Part shown: piece after piece, positions 33,727-40,913 of the stretch | Layout: each line of letters opens with the position of its first letter | Numbering within the stretch: position 1 is the first letter of the stretch | Assembly (NCBI GenBank): GCA_016297695.1 | Contig: JAEDGC010000012.1 | Location: 1 to 41,061 of the forward strand | DNA from: Bacilli bacterium | Lineage (GTDB): Bacteria; Bacillota_I; Bacilli_A; RF39; UBA660 | Direction: 5' to 3' | Length of the DNA: 41,061 nt | Translations under genes and position numbers: made by a program | The notes under the pieces: model-generated | What the model was told of the DNA's origin: nothing | Databases searched by the model: none | The model's input: the letters and a program-made list of their open reading frames with translations, nothing else

Positions 33727-33863
33727 TTATTTTCGTATTCATTAATTCGACAATGTATATTTTTTTATTTTTGGTTAATACTTTTTTTATAGAAATATAT
33801 TTACATTTTTTTAATTTAATAGAATTTCTATATTATTTTTCTATTAATTTTGGAGGGTTTAAT

Positions 33864-34523
33864 TTGAAAAAAATAATACACAATTCTTTTTTTAAAAGAT
33901 TTTTAATTTTATTATTTCTTTTATTTATTTATACTATTATATGTGCATTTTCATATGTTAATGCAGTATCAAGCAATATCGAATCAAGCGTTTTTAGATT
34001 GCATGTTATAGCAAATAGTGATTCTGAGGAGGATCAAAATTTAAAATATATTGTAAGAGATAATATTTTAAAATACATTAATGAGATATCAAAAGATGCA
34101 ACCTCTAAAGAAAATGTAATAGAACTTGCAAATGAGAATATTAATACTATTCAAGAAATTGCTCAACAAACAATATATGATAATGGTTTTAATTACATTG
34201 TAAATGTTAAAATTGGAAACTTTGCTTTCCCTACAAAAAAATATGGAGATATTTCTCTTCCTGCCGGTTTTTATGATGCATTAAGAATAGAAATTGGTAA
34301 TGCTTCTGGCCAAAACTGGTGGTGTGTAATGTTTCCTCCTTTATGCTTTGTAGATGTTAGCTCTGGTGTGGTTCCTGAGGAATCTAAAGAAGTATTACAA
34401 GAAAATTTATCTTATGAAGAATACAATCTATTATCTGAAAATCAAAATAATTCTGATATTAATTTTAAATTTAAAATTGTCGAATTTTTTCAAAATATAG
34501 GAATAAAATTAGCACAATCATAA
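33864..34523 (+). CDS. spoIIR: Stage II sporulation protein R
   Basis: SpoIIR is secreted by the forespore to trigger SpoIIGA processing of pro-sigma-E in the mother cell. The protein of 219 residues has an N-terminal export helix (FLILLFLLFIYTIICAFSYV) and the family signature RLHVIANSDSEEDQNLKY, then GNASGQNWWCVMFPPLCFVD. I start it at TTG 33864 because GGAGGG is seven bases upstream; the frame is open further 5' but has no binding site. It precedes murA, as the spoIIR/murA/spoIID region does in Bacillus. Confidence 0.93.
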   Translation: MKKIIHNSFFKRFLILLFLLFIYTIICAFSYVNAVSSNIESSVFRLHVIANSDSEEDQNLKYIVRDNILKYINEISKDATSKENVIELANENINTIQEIAQQTIYDNGFNYIVNVKIGNFAFPTKKYGDISLPAGFYDALRIEIGNASGQNWWCVMFPPLCFVDVSSGVVPEESKEVLQENLSYEEYNLLSENQNNSDINFKFKIVEFFQNIGIKLAQS

Positions 34524-34530
34524 AATTTTA

Positions 34531-34559
34531 TTGTAAATCCTTTAATTTTATGATAATAT
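34531..34559 (+). promoter_or_regulatory. Candidate murA promoter
   Basis: TTGTAA (34531-34536), 17 bases, TAATAT (34554-34559) with an upstream TG. It lies before the hairpin at 34568-34604, so that hairpin would be at the 5' end of the murA transcript. Confidence 0.5.
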
Positions 34560-34567
34560 CTTATAGT

Positions 34568-34604
34568 AATTAGAGTGTAATTAATTATACACTCTAATTT
34601 TTTG
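34568..34604 (+). terminator. Terminator-type hairpin between spoIIR and murA
   Basis: AATTAGAGTGTA (34568-34579) and TACACTCTAATT (34588-34599) pair around an eight-base loop and are followed by T's. It is either the spoIIR terminator or an attenuator in the murA leader. Confidence 0.75.
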
Positions 34605-34629
34605 AGTAAAACAATTTAAAGGAGCAGTT

Positions 34630-35889
34630 ATGGAAAAATTAGTAATTACAGGACCTACACATTTAAAAGGTGAAGTAAATATAAGTGGAGCTAAAAATTC
34701 TGCTGTTGCAATACTTCCTGCAACATTATTAATCGATGGAGTTTGTGTTATTAATAATGTTCCTAATATAGTAGATATTAAATTATCATGTGAAATATTA
34801 GAAGGTTTAGGTGCTAAAATTAATTGGATTAATAAAAACTCTCTTGAAATAGATACAAGAAATATAACAAAAACAGTAGCTCCAATTGAATTAACAAGAA
34901 AATTTAGAGCTTCTTATTATTTAATTGGTTCTATGCTTGGAAGAAAAAAAGAAATAGAAGTTGGACTTCCCGGTGGATGCAATTTAGGCCCAAGACCGAT
35001 TGACCAACATATTAAAGGCTTTGAGGCTTTAGGTGCAAATGTTGAAATAGCTGGTGGAAATGTCAAAGCAAAAACTGACAAATTGGTTGGAACTAGTGTA
35101 TATATGGATATTGTTTCTGTTGGTGCGACGATAAATGTTATGCTTGCCAGTGTTTTAGCAGAAGGTACTACTACAATTGATAATGCGGCAAAAGAACCAC
35201 ACGTTGTCGATATTGCTAACTTCTTAAATACAATGGGAGCAGATATTCGTGGAGCTGGTACTGACGTTATTAAAATAAACGGAGTAGAAAAGTTAACTGG
35301 TGGAAAAAGCTATTCTGTTGTTCCAGATCAGATAGAAGCAGGAACATTTATGCTTGCAGCAGTTGCTTCTCGTGGCGATATAACAATAAAAAATTGTATT
35401 ACTAAGCATCTAGAATGTGTAACAGCAAAAATTTTAGAAATTGGTGGAAATGTTGAAGCTGGAGAAGATTCTCTAAGAGTTTGGTGTGATAATCGACCTT
35501 CAAAAGCAATAATAAAAACTCTTCCCTATCCAGGATTTCCTACCGATTTACAAGCCCAAATTGGAGTTGTCTTATCAACTGCTAATGGAACAAGCATCAT
35601 TAATGAAAGTATTTGGGAATCAAGATTCCAATATGCAAATGAGTTAAATAAAATGGGAGCTCAAATAACTTCTCAAGGAAAATCTGCAATTTTTGAAGGT
35701 GTAGAAAAATTATATGGTGCTTCTGTATATTCAACAGATTTACGTGCAGGTGCTGCTTTAATAATTGCAGGAATTATTGCAGAAGGAAAAACAGAAATAT
35801 ATAACCTTGGTCATATCGATAGAGGTTATGAAAATATAGAAGGTAAATTTAGAAAACTTGGAGCTAATATAGAAAGAGTTATAGAATAA
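34630..35889 (+). CDS. murA: UDP-GlcNAc 1-carboxyvinyltransferase
   Basis: MurA catalyses the first committed step of peptidoglycan synthesis, transferring enolpyruvate to UDP-GlcNAc. The 419-residue protein has Lys22-Asn23 in the substrate loop SGAKNSAVAILPATLL, the catalytic Cys117 in GGCNLGPRPIDQH (the fosfomycin target), and the C-terminal FPTDLQAQ segment and DLRAGAALIIAG. GGAGC precedes the ATG. It lies 16 bases upstream of the walJ gene, with which it may be co-transcribed. Confidence 0.97.
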   Translation: MEKLVITGPTHLKGEVNISGAKNSAVAILPATLLIDGVCVINNVPNIVDIKLSCEILEGLGAKINWINKNSLEIDTRNITKTVAPIELTRKFRASYYLIGSMLGRKKEIEVGLPGGCNLGPRPIDQHIKGFEALGANVEIAGGNVKAKTDKLVGTSVYMDIVSVGATINVMLASVLAEGTTTIDNAAKEPHVVDIANFLNTMGADIRGAGTDVIKINGVEKLTGGKSYSVVPDQIEAGTFMLAAVASRGDITIKNCITKHLECVTAKILEIGGNVEAGEDSLRVWCDNRPSKAIIKTLPYPGFPTDLQAQIGVVLSTANGTSIINESIWESRFQYANELNKMGAQITSQGKSAIFEGVEKLYGASVYSTDLRAGAALIIAGIIAEGKTEIYNLGHIDRGYENIEGKFRKLGANIERVIE

Positions 35890-35905
35890 GCAAAGGATGA
35901 AGTAA

Positions 35906-36686
35906 ATGTTAAAATTTTGTAGTTTATTTAGTGGAAGCAGTGGAAATAGTTTTTTCATAAAAAGTGACTCTACCAATATATTAATTGATATTGGAGTAAG
36001 TGCAAGAAAAATAGAAACAGCTCTTCGGAGAACTTAATATAGATTTAAATACTATTAATGCAATACTTGTAACACATGAACATATTGATCATATAAAAGG
36101 AATAGGAAACATTTCTAAAAAATATAATATTCCTGTATATGCAAATAAAGAAACTTGGGAAGCTATGCCACAAGTAAGTGAAAATATTTCGTTAAAAAAC
36201 CATAAATTGTTTTCCATTGGAGAAAGTTTTAATATTAACGACTTGAAAGTTTTTCCTTTTTCTACTCCTCATGATGCAGCAGCTCCTTGTGGTTTTAATA
36301 TATTTGGAGATGGAAAAAAAATTAGTATTGCAACAGATTTAGGTAATATTAATGCCTCTGTTTTTAATTGCTTAAAAAATAGTAATTGCATACTTCTAGA
36401 GTCTAATTATGACCCAAATGTATTACAATATTCTCATTATCCATATTACTTAAAGCAAAGAATTTCTAGTTCAACTGGTCATTTGTCAAATACTTTGGCT
36501 GGTAAAACTATATCTAAATTAATAGATTCTGGGTTGGAAAAAGCTTTACTTATACATTTAAGCAAAGAAAATAATTTTCCTGAACTCGCTAAGCAAACTG
36601 TTTTAGATGAGATTAAAACAAATAAAACTTTTCCTATATATGTAGCACCTCGTAATGAACCTAGTGATTTTTTTGAGGTTAGCTAA
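35906..36686 (+). CDS. walJ: WalJ/YycJ-type metallo-beta-lactamase hydrolase, read through a +1 shift at CGG
   Basis: A metallo-beta-lactamase-fold hydrolase of the YycJ/WalJ family. It starts at ATG 35906 behind AAAGGATG and reads LKFCSLFSGSSGNSFFIKSD, characteristic of the family. At codon 41 the zero frame is CTT CGG AGA ACT TAA. Skipping the C gives ALGELNIDLNTINAILVTH and the metal motif THEHIDH (56-62), then FSTPHDAAAPCGF and ESNYDPNVLQ. The joined product is 259 residues against about 264 in Bacillus. Unshifted, the protein would end before any metal ligand. Confidence 0.9.
36026..36029 (+). other. +1 frameshift site CGGA in walJ
   Basis: Zero frame CTT CGG AGA; continuation CTT GGA GAA (Leu-Gly-Glu). 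Same local sequence CTTCGGA as in the UDP-sugar pyrophosphorylase gene. Confidence 0.87.
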
Positions 36687-36698
36687 TTTTTGGGGGGA

Positions 36699-36764
36699 TG
36701 TAGGAAAAAAATTTTATATTTAATTATTTTGGGGCTATCTAAATAATTAGATTTTTTTCCTACA
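36699..36764. repeat. 66-base nested palindrome downstream of walJ
   Basis: Perfect outer arms TGTAGGAAAAAAAT (36699-36712) and ATTTTTTTCCTACA (36751-36764) enclose inner arms TAATTATTT and AAATAATTA around TGGGGCTATCT. It could terminate walJ or be a miniature mobile element. The rest of 36687-36962 holds nothing recognisable. Confidence 0.7.
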
Positions 36765-36962
36765 ACATTAAAAACATTTTAATTAGTTTTTTATTTTCTT
36801 TAATACTTTTTTTGTGAAAATTTTTATTAGAATTTTTCTGACAGTAAAAAATAAAGAAAAAAATAATAAGAATTTAAAAATCATTCTTTTCACCTTGAAT
36901 AAAATCTAGTTTTTCAACTGCTAATATGTTACTATGTTTTCCAAAAATTGTCAACAAAAACT

Positions 36963-37492
36963 TTACGACATAATATTCCAAATTGCTACAGAAACCAACA
37001 TTCCTATTATATCTCCAATTAATGCGGCTACAAGAATAAATCTTGTTTTTTTAACTCCAACTGCACTTGTATATAATGCGATTGTATATAACGTAGTTTC
37101 TGTTGATCCCATAATTGTTGATGCAATTAATCCGTATTTTACTATCAACTCCATATTTATTCATTATATCTGTTCCTATTGCTACAGATGCACTGCCGTG
37201 AAATTGGTCTTAATATTGCAAGTGGCATTATCTCTACTGGAATATGTAGCATATTAATTAGTGGTGATATTAATTTTATTATAAAATCTAATACTCCTGA
37301 ATATCTTAATGCACTTATTGCAACAAATAATCCTATTAATGTAGGAAAAATATTTATTACTATTTCTAATCCTTCTTTTGCTCCCTTTAAAAAAATATCG
37401 AATACACTTTTTTTCTCTATAAGTCCAATAGTTACTATTAATAATATAGTAAATGGTATTGCCAAATTAGAAATATAATTTATTATTTTCAT
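36963..37492 (-). CDS. spmB: Spore maturation protein SpmB, read through two +1 shifts
   Basis: SpmB with SpmA is needed for spore core dehydration; it is a membrane protein with a nucleoside-recognition (Gate) domain. The first 98 codons end MPLAILRPIS, then TCA CGG CAG; skipping the C gives GSASVAIGTDIMNKYGVDSKI, then ATA CGG ATT; skipping again gives GLIASTIMGSTETTLYTIA and the rest to 36963. Both glycines align with those of Bacillus SpmB (PLSG and FIGRLAST as I recall), and the joined 175 residues equal the usual ~178. Without both shifts only half the protein would be made. It follows spmA by nine bases. Confidence 0.92.
37131..37134 (-). other. Second +1 frameshift site CGGA in spmB
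   Basis: ATA CGG ATT in the frame entered after the first shift; resumes ATA GGA TTA (Ile-Gly-Leu), Gly120. Confidence 0.9.
37195..37198 (-). other. First +1 frameshift site CGGC in spmB
   Basis: Zero frame TCA CGG CAG; resumes TCA GGC AGT (Ser-Gly-Ser), Gly99. It is the only site whose glycine codon is GGC. Confidence 0.9.
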
Positions 37493-37501
37493 TTTTTCTC
37501 C

Positions 37502-38077
37502 TTAAAATTTTTTCATTAATATTTTAGCCGAGCCAATTGCTGCTACTGCTGCACAAATTGTCGCAATCCAAACAGGAACTATCATCCTTGTTGGATTATT
37601 TGACTTTAAGGAACTTCTTATTGCAATCACTGTTGTTGGTATGATTTGAATTGATGCTGTATTCAAAACAATCAACATTGCCATCGAATTTGATAGAGTT
37701 TTTTTGTTTTTGTTTTCTCTTTGCATTGATTGCATGGCTTTTAACCCTAATGGAGTTGCTGCATTTCCCAATCCCATTATATTTGCAATTATATTCATTG
37801 ATATTTCTTCATGAACTTTATCTTCCTTTTTTATATCAGGAAATAGCTTTTTCATTATCGGAGAAAGTATTTTTGTTAATTTTTTTACTATGCTTGTTTT
37901 ACAAGCAATCATCATTATTCCATTCCATAAACACATCGTTCCAAGTAAAGAAATACTTAGCTCTACAGCGGATTTTGTCCCTTCAAAAACTGCTGTATTT
38001 ATTTCTTCTAATCTTCCATTTAAAATTCCATAAATAAAAGAAACTATTAAGAATAAAGGCCAAATTATATTTAGCAT
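37502..38077 (-). CDS. spmA: Spore maturation protein SpmA
   Basis: The 191-residue partner of SpmB, with a similar nucleoside-recognition domain and about five membrane helices. Characteristic stretches are WNGIMMIACKTSIVKKLTKIL, MNIIANIMGLGNAATPLGLKA and LNTASIQIIPTTVIAIRS. Length agrees with the Bacillus protein (about 196). It is promoter-proximal in the spmA-spmB operon and has no in-frame CGG. AGGAAG precedes the ATG. Confidence 0.95.
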   Translation of the reverse strand: MLNIIWPLFLIVSFIYGILNGRLEEINTAVFEGTKSAVELSISLLGTMCLWNGIMMIACKTSIVKKLTKILSPIMKKLFPDIKKEDKVHEEISMNIIANIMGLGNAATPLGLKAMQSMQRENKNKKTLSNSMAMLIVLNTASIQIIPTTVIAIRSSLKSNNPTRMIVPVWIATICAAVAAIGSAKILMKKF

Positions 38078-38180
38078 AATTACACTTCCTTTTTTTATAT
38101 TTATTCATATTAAAGAAGTAATATTCTTTATAAAAAATTTTGGATTTTTTATAAATTTCCAAAAAAAGGAAGATTTTTTA

Positions 38181-38209
38181 TTGACGTTTACTTTTTTTTA
38201 TGATATTAT
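38181..38209 (+). promoter_or_regulatory. Promoter of the abrB-like gene
   Basis: TTGACG (38181-38186), 17 bases, TATTAT (38204-38209) with an upstream TG, about 52 bases before the ATG; divergent from spmA. Confidence 0.7.
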
Positions 38210-38261
38210 TTATTAAAGTCGATTTGTCGAAAAATGTAAAATTAAGGGGGGAAGGCAAATT

Positions 38262-38513
38262 ATGAAATCAACAGGAATAATAAGAAGAGTGGATGAATTG
38301 GGAAGAGTTGTAATACCAATTGAGCTTAGAAATAAATTTGGTATTACAGAAAAAGATCCTATGGAAATATATGTTGATGGTTCTTCAATTATATTAAAAA
38401 AATATGAACCAAACTGTATTTTCTGTGGAAGCTCGAAAAAATTAATTGATTACCAAGGAAAATTGATTTGCGAAAAATGCGCAGAAAAAATTGGTAAGGC
38501 AAAAGCAGAATAA
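38262..38513 (+). CDS. abrB: AbrB-family transition-state regulator with a zinc-ribbon tail
   Basis: An 83-residue DNA-binding regulator. Residues 1-50 match the AbrB/SpoVT swapped-hairpin domain (STGIIRRVDELGRVVIPIEL and a following LKKYEPN). The C-terminal half differs from Bacillus AbrB: CIFCGSS and ICEKCAEK place two CxxC pairs that would bind zinc, an arrangement seen in clostridial relatives. AAGGGGGGAAGG precedes ATG. AbrB proteins repress post-exponential genes such as sporulation and envelope functions. A convergent terminator separates it from rsmI. Confidence 0.93.
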   Translation: MKSTGIIRRVDELGRVVIPIELRNKFGITEKDPMEIYVDGSSIILKKYEPNCIFCGSSKKLIDYQGKLICEKCAEKIGKAKAE

Positions 38514-38544
38514 GAAGTTCATTATATGAACTTCTTATTCTTTT
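38508..38544. terminator. Bidirectional terminator between abrB and rsmI
   Basis: GAATAAGAAGTTCA and TGAACTTCTTATTC (14-base arms) pair around TTATA, with A's before and T's after; both convergent stop codons lie inside or next to it. Confidence 0.9.
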
Positions 38545-39369
38545 AAAAAATATTGATATATTTCATTTCTATTTATATTTCTATCTTTTGAAATTTTTTT
38601 TATAATTTCTTTTTTATCTAATCCTTGTTTTTTGTAATATTCAAAATGCTCTTCTAACGATAATCCCTTTAATATCTCTTTTTTTTCTTCTTTTTCATTT
38701 TTATCATTCCCTTCTAATATTAAAACATATTCTCCTTTAGGTTCTTTAATTTCTTCTAATACTTCAGATATTTTTCCTCTTATGTATTCTTCATGTATTT
38801 TTGTAATTTCTCTCGCTAAACATATATTCCTATCTCCGACTTCTTCTAGTATTGTTCTTAAAGTATTTAATAATTTATGTGGTGCTTCATATAATATTAT
38901 TGTTTGAGTATATTTTTTTATTTCTGCTAACTTTTCCTTTTTTTCTTTTGTATTTACCGGTAAAAATCCAATAAAAATAAATTCATTTGTTTTCATTCCA
39001 GAAGAAATTAATGCATTTATTGCCGCACAAGCTCCTGGTATTGGAATAATTTCTATATTATTTTCTATAGCAGCTCTTACTATTACTTCTCCTGGATCAG
39101 AAATTCCGTGGTGTTCCTGCATCTGTAACCACAGCTACATTCTGTCCTTCTAAAATTTTATTAATTAATACCTCTTTTTTTATATTTTCATTTTGTTTGT
39201 AATAACTAGTTAATGGCTTTGATATTTTTAAATGATTTAATAATTTTAATGTGTGTCTAGTATCTTCTGCAGCAATTAAATCTACTTCCTTTAAAATATT
39301 AATAGCTCTTAATGTTATATCATCTAAATTTCCTATTGGTGTCGCTACTAAATATAGTTTTCCTCTCAT
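38535..39369 (-). CDS. rsmI: 16S rRNA (cytidine-1402 2'-O) methyltransferase, read through a +1 shift at CGG
   Basis: RsmI methylates the ribose of C1402 in the ribosomal decoding site. The N-terminus KLYLVATPIGNLDDITLRA and EDTRHTLKLLNHL are family signatures. At codon 88 the zero frame reads CCA CGG AAT TTC TGA. Skipping the C gives TDAGTPGISDPGEVIVRAA, the conserved SAM-binding loop, and the frame runs to 38535, giving 277 residues, a normal size. The cofactor loop is split by the site, so shifting is needed for activity. It is striking that an enzyme acting on the ribosomal P/A-site region itself needs a frameshift to be made. Confidence 0.92.
39105..39108 (-). other. +1 frameshift site CGGA in rsmI
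   Basis: Zero frame CCA CGG AAT; resumes CCA GGA ATT (Pro-Gly-Ile), Gly88. Confidence 0.9.
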
Positions 39370-39380
39370 TTTTTTCTCCT

Positions 39381-40121
39381 TTATTTTTTGTTATATATTT
39401 CCAGCACTTCTTGTGTATATTTATTTTCTTTATCATAGATATACAAAGGCTTTTCCACCCTTAGAAACTCTCCTGAATTCTTTACCCCTTTTATTAAAAC
39501 TAGATTACTATTTTCGCCTTCTCTAGAATAAACAAATCTAATTTTTTTAGGCTCTATTTTATATTTTCTTAAAGTTTCTATTATTCCTACAAGTCTATCT
39601 GGTCTATGAACCATATATAATTCTCCATTACTTTTTAATAATTCACTTGATGTTTTTATTATATCTTCTATATTACACTTAACCTCATGCCTAGATATTA
39701 ATTTATATTCATTTTCATTTTTTATTCCAGAATTATTTTTCATGTATGGTGGATTTGTAACAATCGCATCACAACATCCTTTTTTTATAATTTTATTTAA
39801 TTTTTTTATATCTTCATTTATAAATTCTACATTTTTCAAATCATTTAATAGAATAGATTTTTTAGACATTTCATATACTTCTTTTTGTATTTCTACACCT
39901 ATTATTTTTTTTGCATTAATTTTTTTAGATAATAAAATACTTATTATTCCAGTTCCACTTCCCAGATCTAAAACAGTACTATTATCTTTTATTTCTTTTG
40001 CAAAATCTGATAATAGAACACTATCTACTCCAAAACAAAACCAATTTTTATTTTGAATTATTTTTAAACCTTTATATTCTAAATCATCAATTCTTTCATC
40101 TTTTTCTAAAGTTATTTTCAT
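39381..40121 (-). CDS. trmN6: tRNA1(Val) adenine-37 N6-methyltransferase-like (TrmN6/YabB)
   Basis: A class I SAM-dependent methyltransferase of 246 residues. The SAM loop is LDLGSGTGIISILLS and the adenine-binding catalytic motif is NPPY in VTNPPYMKNNSG, as in N6-adenine methyltransferases of the TrmN6/YfiC/YabB group. The N-terminus ERIDDLEYKGLKIIQNKNWFCFG-like pattern and the late VHRPDRLVGIIETL are also typical. It lies 11 bases upstream of rsmI, the same order as yabB-yabC in Bacillus. Confidence 0.9.
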   Translation of the reverse strand: MKITLEKDERIDDLEYKGLKIIQNKNWFCFGVDSVLLSDFAKEIKDNSTVLDLGSGTGIISILLSKKINAKKIIGVEIQKEVYEMSKKSILLNDLKNVEFINEDIKKLNKIIKKGCCDAIVTNPPYMKNNSGIKNENEYKLISRHEVKCNIEDIIKTSSELLKSNGELYMVHRPDRLVGIIETLRKYKIEPKKIRFVYSREGENSNLVLIKGVKNSGEFLRVEKPLYIYDKENKYTQEVLEIYNKK

Positions 40122-40202
40122 TTTTTCTCCGTCAACAATAATTTATTTTTTTCATATATTATATATTATAATATTTTTATATAAATTGCAAGGAGAATAG
40201 GT

Positions 40203-40355
40203 TTGGAGGATAGACGTTTAGAAAAAAAGAAAGAAAAATTTAATTTTAAAAAGAAAAAAGATTGCACAATTCGTTCTATTAAAGAAGTAGAATATTTTTT
40301 GTGCAATCTAGATAAGGCTATAAAGTCAGTTCAAATATATAAATTTTTTAAATAA
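40203..40355 (+). CDS. Possible 50-residue basic protein containing a strong hairpin
   Basis: A short open frame from TTG 40203, with AAGGAG eight bases upstream, encoding 50 residues: a lysine-rich first half (EKKKEKFNFKKKKD) and a second half CTIRSIKEVEYFLCNLDKAI with two cysteines. It carries an 11-base inverted repeat AGATTGCACAA / TTGTGCAATCT (40259-40269, 40299-40309). A TATAAT-like box lies near 40167. It ends one base before the convergent gerM-like stop. I do not recognise it; it could equally be a structured RNA. Confidence 0.45.
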   Translation: MEDRRLEKKKEKFNFKKKKDCTIRSIKEVEYFLCNLDKAIKSVQIYKFFK

Positions 40356-40913
40356 TTATCTCATAAACGATTCTTTAAAATTGACACCTCCATCTGGAAA
40401 CTTTTGATTTTCTTTTCCATCTATTAATATTCTAACAGAATTAATTTCTTTTAATTCTGTAACAGTATTTACTATTGATTTAATTATTAGTTCCTCTTGT
40501 TCTTTTCCAAGTTTTTGTTCATTAATCATTTCATTAGAAAAATCAATATACAAGCAATCATTTTTTATTTCTATTCCATTTAATCTAGTCCCATTTGGAA
40601 TAAGTTTAATCATTTTTTCGTTTTTAGGTCCTTGCATTAATAATTCTATTAATATTTTATAGGGTTCCTTTACCAATTCCTTTGCATCAAGTTTTCTCGC
40701 TTCTGGCATTAGTTCCCCTGTTTCTATATTAAGAAAATATAAAGTAACTACGGTCTGCCTCAATTGCTCGTCTGTAATTTCTTCTTGTGGTATATATTCT
40801 TGAGTCTCATTTTTATTTTGTTTGTTTTTTTTATATATCAAGAATCCTACTCCTAGAACTATTAAAATTAAAACAACTATACTCACATACATTATTATCT
40901 TTTTATTATTCAT
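40356..40913 (-). CDS. GerM-like spore germination protein
   Basis: A 185-residue protein with one N-terminal membrane helix (IIMYVSIVVLILIVLGVGFLI is mostly hydrophobic) and a single GerMN domain: TVVTLYFLNIETGELMPEAR, then ELLMQGPKNEKMIKLIPNGT and the IDFSNEMINEQ strand, ending with the VRILIDGKE segment. Bacillus GerM has two such domains and a lipobox; this one has one domain and no lipobox. A role in sporulation or germination is inferred from the domain. AAAGGAG precedes ATG. The remaining 148 bases to the window end are AT-rich without a gene. Confidence 0.85.
   Translation of the reverse strand: MNNKKIIMYVSIVVLILIVLGVGFLIYKKNKQNKNETQEYIPQEEITDEQLRQTVVTLYFLNIETGELMPEARKLDAKELVKEPYKILIELLMQGPKNEKMIKLIPNGTRLNGIEIKNDCLYIDFSNEMINEQKLGKEQEELIIKSIVNTVTELKEINSVRILIDGKENQKFPDGGVNFKESFMR

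Noticed and set aside
15445..39108. Explaining the broken genes as sequencing errors or decayed pseudogenes
   Set aside because: Twelve single-base insertions, all a C, all directly before a GGN glycine codon in the sense frame, with intact downstream frames in essential genes, are not what random error or decay gives. I cannot exclude a context-specific base-calling artefact without the reads, and say so in the main finding.
15445..39108. CGG reassigned to another amino acid as a normal triplet
   Set aside because: A triplet reassignment would keep the frame. Here the frame always changes by +1, and in two genes a stop follows the CGG directly.
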